Assembly (NCBI GenBank): GCA_031308135.1
Contig: JAHLJT010008756.1
Coordinates: 104,807,271 to 104,871,270 of the forward strand
From: Acheta domesticus
Lineage: Eukaryota > Arthropoda > Insecta > Orthoptera > Gryllidae
Direction of reading: 5' to 3'
DNA length: 64,000 nt
The translations under genes were made by a program, and so were the position numbers. The notes beneath the pieces are model-generated. The model ran no database searches and was not told the DNA's origin. It saw only the letters and a program-made list of their open reading frames with translations. Below, one piece after another: positions 35,951 to 46,137 of the stretch. Numbering within the stretch: position 1 is the first letter of the stretch; every line of letters begins with the position of its first letter.

Positions 35951-36130
35951 TTTTATTTGTCGCGTTTAGTGTGTTCTCGGGGTCGCCGCGGCTCGTAACG
36001 GCCTTTATGAAATGCAAAGTGATTCCGACTCGTTATAGGCCCCATTTTTTTACTCTCCCGGACCGTACAACTCCGTCAGTCGAGGAGTAGAACATATTCC
36101 ATGACGCCTCATTACGTTTTATGGGTCTCG
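35951..36130. other. island edge with unique, complex sequence
   Basis: A balanced-composition stretch containing TTTATGAAATGCAAAG (36004-36019) and CGTTATAGGCCCCAT. It is a candidate conserved non-coding element by appearance only. Confidence 0.4.
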
Positions 36131-37700
36131 CGTTGTCTAACCGGAGTTCACCGGAATAATTCGTGAGCGTTTCTCCCTCCTTAATTGTGAACGCGGTGTA
36201 CAGGTTCGTAAACAGAAGTGGCCGAAAGGGCAGACGTTGGTGGCCTGGGAAACATCGGGTTCTGTGCGGGAAAATTAGAAAGTTTAGGGACGAGAAGCAA
36301 TGCTTTTCTTTAGGAATGTGTTACCATTCATTCAATAATTACCATTTCGTTTCCCCAATGAATTTATATCACGTCGTGATAGACGAATTTCACTAATGTA
36401 ATATTCATATTATGTAGAGGTCTTTATTTTCTTCTTTTGACGATGATGTTGGTGATAATTATTATGAAGTTGCCTTTGTTTATATTGTAATGGACTGTGC
36501 ATGACACTTAAGCAATTTCTCCAGAGAAGCGAGGAATTAATGTAAATATTTACAGGTGATATAATGTAGTAATTTTCCATTGTTTTTTTTAACATTAAGA
36601 GTTTCTGAGAGCATTAATTTTCAATCATATACTGACGAGCGTAGTGCTTAGCACATCTGCTATCTTCGATGAGAGGGTCCCTTACAAGCGTACTATGTGT
36701 TTACTTTGTTCTCTGTTTCTTCTCCTACAATTCTATTTTTCATTACTGTAAATAACAATGCAGTTTCTAATGGTTTTAAATACATACATATTATATACAT
36801 TACAGGACATACTGGATATTAAATATTAAGTAGTAACATTGGTAAAGAAATTAAAACTACAATAAAGGATTTGTCTTCAGTTGTAGATGTTTCAATATTT
36901 TTTCGTAATACTCTGCTGTAAATATATCTGCATAACGCAATCCAACCGAGGAATGAAAAGGTAATCTTAATGGCTGCCGGCCATAAAGGAATTAATTGCC
37001 GTCGGCCATTGAGGTATCACTTTTGGTCTTCAAACTATTAAACAACGAAATCAACTAACATAAGGAACACGTCAAAATGAAAAATGTGGAATACTGACCA
37101 CGATATGTCAACATTTTCGTTAACTAGTAAACATAGTTTCAATATTGAGAATTTTGTCCACAACGATGTGGGAGAGTACGTCTCAGATCGTTCTTTGGCT
37201 AACTGTTTCATTTACTTTGTCAATGTTCTGACATTGCCACCAATAATGTTGAAAAGCTTGATATTCTTCCTCATACCTTATCATCGTTATCAGGGGTAAC
37301 AAGTTCAAACTTGCACCCTTTGCAATTTCTAAAACATCGTATGGATGTCGTCCATCTTAAAATGTGGAACATACAACTGTTTAAATGCGTGTGGAAAGAA
37401 AACTACTACGTGTCACGCAACAATCGAATCGAAATGAAAGACTGTCGCGTCTGATGCATCGAAGAATCGAATCATATTGAAATGGAAGACGGTGCACCAT
37501 TCCCACGTATTGAAAGCAAAGATATTTCTTATTTATATTATTTTTCTTATAAGAATATGGTAATACGAAAAGTATGGAACGACACACGACTAGACAACAG
37601 ACTTGGTTGGTTATTCGGAGTCTACCGGTCTAATGACGCTAGTAACTATATCGTGACCCTCACAACAGTAAAACAGCAGCCTTCGAGGAGAATAATTTGA
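36131..37700. other. AT-rich intronic stretch, no gene seen
   Basis: Contains a compact GCCAT-rich spot at 36970-37010 (see findings). No exon. Confidence 0.55.
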
Positions 37701-37704
37701 GTTT

Positions 37705-38130
37705 CGGTTAACGGTGCGTCGTTCCGTGCGGCTGCGCCGTCGCGGTGGGCGTCGGGGGGTCGGCGAACGTCGGCGCCTCCCCGCCCCCGCCCCCGCACGC
37801 GTCCACAGGGCCCTCTATTCTCCCGCCCGTCTCCGCCCTCACGCCGTGGCGCCCCCGAAAGAAAGCGGCGCCTCTCACACACAGCAGACACTCCGCGCCG
37901 GCCCTTTCGAAATAGACTCGCCTCTTTCGAGCGGAAACGGCCGCCGCCGCCGCCGCCGCCGCCGCCAGGTCCCGCCCGCCCGCCCGCCCGTCCGCCTGCT
38001 GGCCGCTGGCCGCCTCGGACCGTCCCTCCGGAGCTGGCCTCCCCTGGCGCCGGCGCCTCACGCCGCCCGCCCGCCCGCCCGCCCGCCCGCCCTTTGTGGC
38101 GGGCTGAAGGCGATGGCGCGGCGTAGGAGG
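37705..38130. other. CpG/GC-rich island
   Basis: (CCG)n at about 37940-37967 and CCCG/GCCC tetramer arrays at about 37974-37992 and 38065-38092, each of five to seven units. Confidence 0.75.
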
Positions 38131-39125
38131 AAGTCTTGTCTCTTTCCAAGCGCAGCTCGCGTAGCAATGGCGGTTTCGGGGTCTGACAGTAATAGAAAGA
38201 GGATCTGCTAGCATAAGGGCCTGTAGGTGCAAGACGTGTTGAAACGAACCCACAACTTTTCCTGCTATTTTCCGGTACTCAACTCCCAACCACTTCATGT
38301 AGAACGTGTGATACCCGGTACATTTCCGCAGTGTTCTCCCGCTTTTCCTGCCTATTATTCCACCTCTGCCCCACCACTCATAACAGACCATTACCATTGC
38401 CAACTCTCACTATATTCATCATTACGAGTAAGATTGTACATCTAACTACTGGCATCATGAAAAAGTAGAACAATATGGGTAGCAGAAAGACACAAAGGCT
38501 TGAATTTTAACCAAGTTTCCTAGTGAGGGCAGTATTTTTAAGTATTGATTGAATGAAAACGTAAAAATGTCTAGAATATTCAGTTCCATGAGCGTTCTAT
38601 TACACTCAGTTTGGAGAAGATTGAGTAGACCCAGAATGTGTGTCGTGTCTTCTCGCCCAAAAACGAAGAAAGTCTTTCGTCATGTGTGTTCACGTCTTAC
38701 CGAAATAAGGAAACGCCTTACTGCTCATTCTACAAGAGTTGCTATACCAGTTGCTCTAAGCCGAAAAACATTAATTGGATAAGATTGTTTTATTGTGATT
38801 TATTTGATACTTGGTTGGCCGTCGGAGATAAATATTTGGTTCAAGTTAACTTACTGCGTATCGCGTAATTTCATACAGCATTAAAGTCGTGAATGCTAGA
38901 GATTACTAGGTGTTATTTCCATCTCCAGCTGTTAAATTATTGCACTTATCTCTCCTGTTTCTCTCTACTTTGTTTCATTCTAATAAACCTAATCCGTCAC
39001 CTTATTTATAAAACCCATTAGTCCTTCCATGAAAGAGCTGCAAGCTATGACCTCAGCAGCCGACTACAACTTACACCAAATGCACTATGGACTGTCGAAA
39101 ACTCAGCGGTGTAATAAGTTTCGTT
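38131..39125. other. AT-rich intronic stretch, no gene seen
   Basis: Pyrimidine-rich at about 38240-38420, on the right of the island. An open frame at 38549-38782 of ordinary composition shows no family match. Confidence 0.5.
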
Positions 39126-39345
39126 TATCACGTGGACGGCGCAAAGCGGTGCGGTGCGGTGCGGTTCGGCAGCGGTGCGGCCGTGGCGAAGGCGGCGGGG
39201 GCGGGGGCGGGGACGGTGGCGCCAGCAGGTATGCGGCGGTAACGAGGGGCGGGCAGCGCGCGGCGGGGGGCGGCGCCGGCGCGGGGGCGGGAGACGCCTG
39301 GCGCCGGGGGCTGCCCGGGAGGAGGCGCGCCCCCGTCTCTTTTTT
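39126..39345. other. CpG/GC-rich island
   Basis: Starts with GCGGT pentamer repeats (about 39147-39180), then G-rich GGGGCGGGGGCGG. Confidence 0.7.
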
Positions 39346-40215
39346 TCTGCAACCGAGACGCTCGGAAATTGACCACTTGTCCCGAATGCTTCCTGGACTA
39401 AACGGGATATTAACACTGTGCGTAATCCGGTGCGAAAGAAGCGGTGACAACGGAGTGTGAAGAGTTGGTTAAGAGGATATTGCTGACTTGCATTGTTATA
39501 TCGTATCAGTTTAAAAGGTTAATCATCATTATTATTTCAAAAATATTATTTTAAACTCGTTTTTTTTATGGAACAATTTATGTATTTTCGTTATTATGAA
39601 CCGGAAAGTAGTTGATTATTCTTCCAGATATTCACGTCATTTGCATGTTATTTTTTCCCAATTTATCTAGACTGTTTGAATTTTAATTTTCCTTTGGAAT
39701 GCAGTTCATCCTGTATGGTCTACAGGTGACATCTGACGCAGCAGATATTGATATAATTTGAATTGCTTCTTCAACTTTCTGTTGAAGCATTCGTAAGCAA
39801 AACTTTTAATTTAACACGTTTTAATTTTAACACATTTTCACGCTTTTTGTTCTACGAATTCTGCATGTTAGTGAATATTAATTACAGTTCGTTATTTGTT
39901 TGGAGTCAAATATGATGTAGAATTTTTCATACCTCTATTAAATATTTTACATTACAAAAAAAAAAATTTGGAATCATTGCAAGTGCTTGTTAAGTCATAA
40001 AAATAACTACATAAAAATATTCTATTTATATATTGCCAAAACGTTTTTTAGTAAAATTAAACTTCGCTGTGATGTCAAAGAAACTTTGTACGTGCAAGAC
40101 GTCCCGGTAACTGTGTGTAAGGTACATCACTAGTAGTAACGGCACAGAGCTAGTGCGATGCTGGAATCTTGCTGATGACCATGACGATGACATTGAGATG
40201 ACAAAAGGGGATATG
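39346..40215. other. AT-rich intronic stretch, no gene seen
   Basis: A run of A at about 39955-39965. No exon. Confidence 0.55.
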
Positions 40216-40500
40216 AAACTCTTCTTCTGAGCCCCACGCCAACACGCGCCGCGCGCTGCCACACTCCGCTGCGCCGGAATGCCCGCGCGCTCTGTAGAAG
40301 GCGTGGCTCCTGTGTGTCGCGTCGCCGCCGCCGCCGCCGCTTTCGCCGCTGGAATCCGCGAGCGCCTTTCCCGCGCGACCATCGCGACGCGCTCCTCTGC
40401 CAGCCACCGGGCGCTGCCTCTCGGTCCGCACGAGTCCTGGGCGGAGTCCTTTGGTGTGAGAGAGGTCACAGATGGTTCCCTTCACACTGTTGTTGAGCGA
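40216..40500. other. CpG/GC-rich island
   Basis: Moderately CpG-dense with (CCG)n at about 40323-40341. Confidence 0.65.
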
Positions 40501-40559
40501 TGAGTTTCCTTTTTATGGTTAAAATCCGACTTTTGCCACCTTGCGGTGTTTCCAGGCTC

Positions 40560-40790
40560 GGGCTCTTATATTTTTTATTATCTACGCCTGTATACATTTG
40601 GTGAGCAAGACGTACTCCCATCACCGTACCTAGCTTGTTTGCCCTTCCTGATCACACACCTAGAGTGATTTGTATTCAAAAGCTACAGCCACATTTTCGA
40701 CCCGCCAGGAAATCGAACCAGAGGCAACCTTACAGAACCCTAACATGTTATTTGCGACCCATCCGAGAGGCATAAAATGAAAATATTCTA
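40560..40790 (-). mobile_element. tRNA-derived SINE (minus strand)
   Basis: On the minus strand a tRNA-like stretch (GGTCGCAAATAACATG, then GGTTCTGTAAGG) leads to a good B-box GGTTCGATTTCC (40708-40719). The downstream body contains GGCTGTAGC, shared with the fragment at 27370-27480. Edges are approximate and no target-site duplication was found. Confidence 0.62.
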
Positions 40791-41265
40791 GAAAAGTTGT
40801 TCCGTAGATATAGTGTTAGATGAGAAAATTTGGATGATAGCATTTTAAATTATAACTAATAAATTCCATGTAATAAATTTGAAGAATGGTAAGGAGTTTG
40901 TCTTGTAAAAATGTCGTCTAATACTTCTTTAATTTTTGTTGTTCCCCATTCCAGCCGGAAATTCGTTGCAATATGAATTAGTTGAGAATTCGTAGAAATG
41001 TTACTAGATTTTATGATTTGTCATGCACGATAATTGCAAATGCAGAAACGTTTTTTTGATCAGATTTTCATCTATGTCAACTCCACCAAAAAGGTTTTTT
41101 TTCTATTAGATCAGTTCTCTTCATCGGTTGTCACCACATGCAATTACTTACATCGTCTTAAGACCTGATACTCTCATAAGAAAGGACATTACAACACAGC
41201 AACGTAACAGCCATTACAACCATCGTAATGCTGTCTTTCTCTTACTCCACCGGCGTGCGTATTTT
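40791..41265. other. AT-rich intronic stretch, no gene seen
   Basis: No exon or repeat recognised. Confidence 0.55.
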
Positions 41266-41960
41266 CCCTGCGAGGAGCGCCCTCCCTTCTCGGTTGTTCG
41301 GCGGCCGCCCCCGCGCTCGCGCTCCGAGGAGCATCGGGCGCCGCGGCGGCGCGCCGGCCCCGTGAAATTAGGCGGCGGCGGGGGCGGGGCGGGGCGGGGG
41401 CAGCGTCGGAGGAAGCGGCGGCGCCGGGCGGCCGCGGGGGCGGCGGGGGGCGGGGCCGCCCGTCAGCGCGAGAGCCCAAACAAATAAATAATTTGTCTGC
41501 GCCGGGCCGCCGCCGGCCTCGCCGCCCCGCGCGCCCCGCTCCGGCCCCCGCCCCCCACCCGCCGCCCGCAGCGGGGGTCCGGCGCCGCGGCGCGCCACGG
41601 GGTCCCGCCCCCGCCCCGCCCCCTCGGCCCCCGCCGCCCCCGCCGCGAGCAAGGGGTAGTTAGTTTCCCTGGCGTTCCATCGCGGCGAAACGTCGCATTG
41701 TGTCAGCGGCGGCGGCGGCGGCGGCCCGCGCCTCGCTCGGGGGATGCGCCAGGAATTTTGTGTTGGGCCCCCTGTTCGAAATGCCTGGCCGCGTCAAAAC
41801 GTGCGCCTGGCGAGAAATATGTCTCGTATTTAGCCGGCGGTTTTTTGTGGGAGGCCTCGTCTCGCCGAGAGGCCATCGGACGGGCCGCCCCGCCCCTCGG
41901 CCGCCGGCTGGGTGCTGCCCACGACGCCTCGACTTCCCTTCTCGCAGGGGATAAGCATTA
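41266..41960. other. CpG/GC-rich island with an AT-rich core
   Basis: G-rich to about 41460, then an isolated AT core CAAACAAATAAATAATTTG (41477-41495), then C-rich to 41650, then a mixed edge. (GGC)n at about 41705-41724. Confidence 0.74.
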
Positions 41961-42560
41961 AGAGTTTTCCCGCATTTTACTCCCTTTCAACAATGGAAAT
42001 TTAACATTCTAGGAGTAATTAGTTAAATTCATTAAACATTTTTTTTGCGTCTTGCGTCTCATTTTCGTTTAAAAACTTTTTGTGCTTTAACACCTTTACA
42101 TTTAGAGAATAATAACAGAATTAAAATATAGGGAATTGTACTATCTCAATCTGATCCAGTTAATGGCATTTACGGTGATTAAAAGAAGGCTGCTAGATAG
42201 TAGGTTTTCAATTGTCTGGATTTCTTGGTATTCGTGTTTGATGTTATTCCGAAATGACAATATTCTAAATAGAGCTTAAGTAATTGTTGATCATCTAGGA
42301 GACCATCTACGTGTGTGAAGTGAAGGAGAGTAGGAAATAGTGGAGAGTTGAGTCAGAAAATAGTTCAAAGTAGAGATTACAGAGTCGCTTCAGAGTACAC
42401 GTTATAATCAGAATGGTTTTCCAAATGAAAAATTAATAATGTATACACGGGACATTAGTGGACGTTGAAAATACAATTTTATGCAATCTGCCTGCAAAGT
42501 TCCAGCCTCAAAATTATTTCGGATGAGCCTTCAATTTTGTTCGTATTATCCGAGGGTTGT
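41961..42560. other. AT-rich intronic stretch, no gene seen
   Basis: No exon or repeat recognised. Confidence 0.55.
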
Positions 42561-43690
42561 CCATCGTCGCCATATGCAGAGGCGACGCGGCCACACGCAA
42601 TCGGCGCGCGAGGGCGCGTTGCGTCGCGTCGTGTCGCGGCGTGGAGCGACGGGGCGGGGCGGGGCGCTGCCGTCAGCAGGCCCGCGGCGCATGCGCGGCG
42701 CTTTTGTGGCCGCAGCTGCCGCCCCCGGCCCCCGCCCCGCCCCTTCAGCCTCGCTCGCCCGGTAATGAACCGGTAGCGCCGCGCATCTGCCGACGCGCGG
42801 AACAGCCCGGCGCGGCCCGGCGCGGCGCGGCGCGGCGCGGTGCGGTGCGGCCCGTTTTTTCAGCTGTTTGCCCGCACAATGGGGCCGTTTGTATCTGCCG
42901 CGCGTTGGCCGGATTATAAATGCATAACGATACGGGATTTGTGCGATGCGATGCGAGGCACCGCCGCGCCGCCTGTGGCCTGACGCGGCTACCGTGGCGC
43001 CGGTGCCAGTGACACGCTGGCGGCGGGGCGGGAAGGGAAGGGGAAGGCTGCCCAGGGTGGGGCGGTTGGCGGAGGGAGTGATGTGGCGACGACTGCCGTG
43101 AGGTGTGACCTGCGATAAAGGGGTGAAGATACGGCATGGTGAGGTAACAATACCGCTTTGACGAGCTGACACTGGCGAAGCGTGAGCGACGGTTGTGATA
43201 GCGGAGGGGTGGCTGTCGCGATGTGTGTGACACGTGATAGTTATGAAGCGGTGATAACTTTTTAGATGATGGTTTAACAATAGTGCTCGGTCGAAACGGT
43301 GCTTGCGGTAGCGTTAGCGTGTGATAGCGTTGGGGTGGCGGCTTTGTTGCCAACGGTGGAGCCGATAGCCACGGGGGAAGCAGTGGCCGAGAGCGGGAGC
43401 CGGGTGGGGATGCGGCGGTGGCGGAGGCGGCGGCTCTGCGGTGTGGATGGCGACGGCGCGGGCGCCGAGGGGATGAAAAGTATCCGGCCGGATTTGGACC
43501 CCTCGGAGGCGCGGGCCCCGCGGCCTCGACGCCCTTTTCAGTTAATCCAACCCGCACTCGACGCCAAGTGGCGACCGGCTGCCCCGGCGGCGGCGGAGGC
43601 GGCGGCGGGGGGCGGGGCGGCGCGTCTTCGCCTTGTTCGAGGCGTGCGACGCCGTGTGAGAATGGTGGGACGTTCAATAGAAAGACAAAC
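42561..43690. other. CpG/GC-rich island, closest upstream of exon A
   Basis: CpG-dense with GCGTC/GTCGC repeats near 42618-42640 and tandem CGGCG/CGGTG at about 42808-42850. The right half is G-rich on the + strand. The core GGATTATAAATGCATAACGA (42911-42930) is AT-rich. A T-half-site-like AGGTGTGA is at 43101-43108. The right edge is 1.2 kb from exon A. Confidence 0.7.
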
Positions 43691-43846
43691 ACAAAGTATC
43701 TCGCGTAATTTGTATTAAGCTGGTTCTGTTGGTTTCGGTAATGTGCTAATGAAACCAGTCAGTGTTCAAGGGGATGGATTTGTGAGGGGCGGTCAAATGC
43801 ATTTTGGTGGTTGAGCCTGGTACGAACTTGGGAAAATTACCGTTTC

Positions 43847-43919
43847 GCACATAAGGTCACTCTTTACAAGCAACTGAATCTAGTTCATTTAAAATCTCTA
43901 CTTGCTTATTTTAGATATT
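43847..43919 (+). repeat. diverged repeat pair upstream of exon A, copy 1
   Basis: Shares with 44690-44763, in order: GCACAT, CTCTTTA.AAG, TGAATCTA.TTCATTT, ATCTCTA.TTG, TATTTT and ATT, at roughly three-quarters identity by eye. CGGGT follows in both. Confidence 0.72.
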
Positions 43920-44689
43920 CATCGTGATGAGCGGGTATTACTAATTGCGTACCTGCGCAGAAACTGAGAAAAAACTAAGAAGCCTAAGGCCATACGAAAG
44001 GTTTCCATTGTTTCGTTAGATACCTAGGATCTAGAGAAAAATACGAAAACAATGAAGCAGTTCCCTTTTGATTCAAATAATGCAAATACTTGATTGTGGC
44101 ATTCCGCAAATTCTCATACTGCGCAAAGCGACTAAATTCTCAAACTCATTGCGTCACTGCTTACGACACAGCTGACATCATGTGACAGAAAAGATCCAAG
44201 GTAGATGTTGTCCGCCATTAAATATTTACAATTCAAAAGTTTTGTTCAGGAAGAGCGTAGGAAGATATTCAAAAGATATATAAAGAACTATTTTACTGCG
44301 TATCGGCATTTATTGCTATACTGTGTTACAGTAGTATTCATGAAGACTTATTATTAAAATATTTAATTGTGTATTAACGAGAGTATTTTATTTGGATTGT
44401 ACGTGGTACTTTTTGCAAAACCATTTTGTGTGGTTTTGTTCTGCAGCATTCTGATGCAGGTCCCTAGTTACCTCTACTGCCTTAGCACTACAGCTCTTTG
44501 AGGGCCTCGGTTTCACGTACAACACCGTTCCATCTTCTTCGGTCTTTCCCCACTTTTTCACTTTCATGATTTTCATGTCCTGCAGAACATTATTTTTCCA
44601 CCTCTTTTTGACAGCCTCTCCTTTGCTTTGAGAAGAGCTTACTCTACAATAATTCGCTACTTTGCCTCCAATAATTCGTTAAACGCCTT

Positions 44690-44763
44690 GCACATTATGT
44701 TGCTCTTTATAAGTTCTTGAATCTACTTCATTTCAATATCTCTAGTTGTTTATTTTCGACATT
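44690..44763 (+). repeat. diverged repeat pair upstream of exon A, copy 2
   Basis: Direct copy of 43847-43919, offset about 843 bp. It lies 101 bp before the first base of exon A. Confidence 0.72.
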
Positions 44764-44850
44764 AAACTTTATAACCGGGTTTGCTTTCTAATATTTTGCG
44801 TTCACGATTTGCAGCATTTAACACAAATTGAACTTGTGAATAAAGTTTTT

Positions 44851-44864
44851 AATTTTTGTTTCAG
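44851..44864 (+). other. splice acceptor of exon A
   Basis: The acceptor has a T-rich tract (AATTTTTGTTTCAG) ending at 44864. It is the only AG placement that starts exon A at the conserved Arg-Gln junction of the T-box and keeps the frame into exon B. Confidence 0.93.
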
Positions 44865-44978
44865 GCAAATGTTCCCGCAGATGAAATTCCGTGTGTCCGG
44901 GCTGGACGCTAAGGCCAAGTACATCCTTTTGCTGGACATCGTGGCCGCTGACGACTACCGCTACAAGTTCCATAACAG
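44865..44978 (+). CDS. bi: T-box transcription factor Tbx2/3 class (bifid/optomotor-blind), internal T-box exon A
   Basis: This internal exon encodes 37 whole residues from the first half of the T-box DNA-binding domain. It opens with the last base of a split Arg codon, then reads [18 protein letters not shown] and on through [12 protein letters not shown] to YRYKFHN, and ends with two bases (AG) of a split Ser codon. Split Arg plus Gln would complete the first T-box signature, whose LW..EM core belongs to the preceding exon. The residues match insect omb and differ from Tbx4/5, Tbx20/H15 and brachyury types, so Tbx2/3 is the clear class. The junctions are TTTTTGTTTCAG before and GTAGGC after. 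An ATG-initiated reading from 44746 runs through the intron and is not the real start. The protein is a nuclear repressor; in Drosophila it acts downstream of Dpp in wing and optic-lobe patterning. No upstream exon was found. Confidence 0.96.
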
Positions 44979-45923
44979 GTAGGCGTCCTGGACTAGTTGC
45001 ATTGCCTTTCTACACTGCCTGTTCTCTGAAAAACTTGTGTTATGCTGTACTTACAGGAGTGGAACTTAAATAAGTTCACAAACCCTCATGTATCAATATG
45101 ACACGCACGATCGTTAAAACACATGTACTTCTGTTGTAGTAGACCTCAACACATGTCTCTTAATATTGTAGCTTTTTTGTGAATATCGAAAAAAAATGTA
45201 TTTGATGAAAATCATTGTTTTGTTCTGGAAATAAAATTGCAAACGTTCTGCCTTTTACAAAGAAAATGTAACAACACCTGAGTATCACACAAAATAAACA
45301 TTACCTACTACCTACGTTAATTTTTGGAACTACGGATTAAAAATATTTTCGCTAACAATCAATAATTATTGTTATTTAATAAAATATATTATCTTATTTC
45401 ATTATTTTTATTCCAAATAAACCGTTGAAATCAATTAGAATGACTTTGTGAGATTTGTGTAATACAAGTTTTCGCAATATGTTTATTTAAAACCGTGAGC
45501 CATGTAACAATGTTTTTCAGCAAAGAAAGTATATAATTTTCGTCGATGAAGATAAATTAGTTTGTACACTGTAATTGTAGTAACAATAAGTTTAGAATTG
45601 AAAAGAATAATATTAGTTTTCCTCTTTAACTAAGTAATTATTGATCATGCAAATAGTCCTAACAAATATAGGTCGCAATGAAAATTGTTAGAACAATGTA
45701 GATGCACCACATAATTTTACAAACATTACCAATGATCTCAATAAAATTTAAAGAAATGGGTTAAATTTGACACATTTGTATAGTAATATTGTTTCTAATT
45801 AAAAACTACTATAATAATAATAATGATATTTTTACGATTCATTTGAGCTGATGGAATAAAAGGTGTGTAGTAGTACAAAATACTTTCCCTCAGAAACCTC
45901 ATTCGACACGCATCTCGTTCCAG
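44979..45923 (+). other. intron between the two T-box exons (945 bp, phase 2)
   Basis: The donor is AG|GTAGGC and the final acceptor is TCTCGTTCCAG. It is AT-rich throughout, with a short ATA repeat near 45812-45824. A second AG at 45891-45893, after the better pyrimidine tract TACTTTCCCTCAG, lies exactly 30 nt upstream of the used acceptor and stays in frame. I see no gene or transposon inside. Confidence 0.93.
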
Positions 45924-46077
45924 CCGCTGGATGGTCGCGGGCAAGGCGGACCCCGAGATGCCGAAGCGAATGTACATCCACCCGGACTCGCCCAGCACCG
46001 GCGAGCAATGGATGCAGAAAGTCGTCTCCTTCCATAAGCTTAAGCTGACTAATAATATCAGTGACAAGCACGGCTTT
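45924..46077 (+). CDS. bi: T-box transcription factor Tbx2/3 class (bifid/optomotor-blind), internal T-box exon B
   Basis: This exon follows exon A after a 945-bp intron. Its first base completes the split Ser codon (AG|C), giving [19 protein letters not shown], then the second T-box signature [19 protein letters not shown], and it ends [13 protein letters not shown]. It adds 51 whole residues and stops at a codon boundary (phase 0) at donor GTAAGT. The signature fits the T-box pattern (aromatic/aliphatic-H-P-D-S-x3-G-x2-W-M-x3-V-x-F). The match to Drosophila omb is essentially residue for residue, as far as I recall that protein. The reading frame continues past the donor to 46131 but the extra residues are not T-box. 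The rest of the domain (TILNSMHKYQ... in the family) is not found between here and 64000. Third positions are GC-rich, unlike the surrounding AT-rich intron. Confidence 0.97.
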
Positions 46078-46083
46078 GTAAGT
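46078..46083 (+). other. splice donor of exon B (phase 0)
   Basis: GTAAGT follows the Phe codon of SDKHGF. It is a consensus donor, and protein similarity to T-box proteins ends exactly here. Confidence 0.95.
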
Positions 46084-46137
46084 ACTGTACGTTCGACCCC
46101 TGCACATTTTTTTCTTATTTTTACTCACTAATGTAGC

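Larger units (their letters stand above)
43691..44850. other. AT-rich intron upstream of exon A
   Basis: Apart from the repeat pair listed separately, I see no exon. Confidence 0.55.
1..44864 (+). other. presumed 5' intron of bi (at least 44.8 kb, left end outside window)
   Basis: Exon A begins in the middle of a codon, so an upstream coding exon must exist. No frame in 1-44864 encodes the expected start of the T-box (LW..F.....EM.ITK.GR). The simplest reading is one very long intron. I cannot exclude that the far left lies outside the gene if the missing exon was overlooked. Sub-features are listed separately. Confidence 0.6.

Noticed and set aside
38549..38868. Two overlapping small ORFs of ordinary composition
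   Set aside because: No domain, and open frames of this length occur by chance in this sequence.
42546..43692. 244- and 315-residue minus-strand ORFs
   Set aside because: Overlapping frames in a CpG island; composition-driven, no recognisable domain.
44746..44864. ATG-initiated extension upstream of exon A
   Set aside because: The extra residues are not T-box-like and a clear acceptor separates them from the conserved sequence.
46078..46131. Read-through extension of exon B
   Set aside because: Begins at consensus donor GTAAGT and encodes non-conserved residues to a stop.
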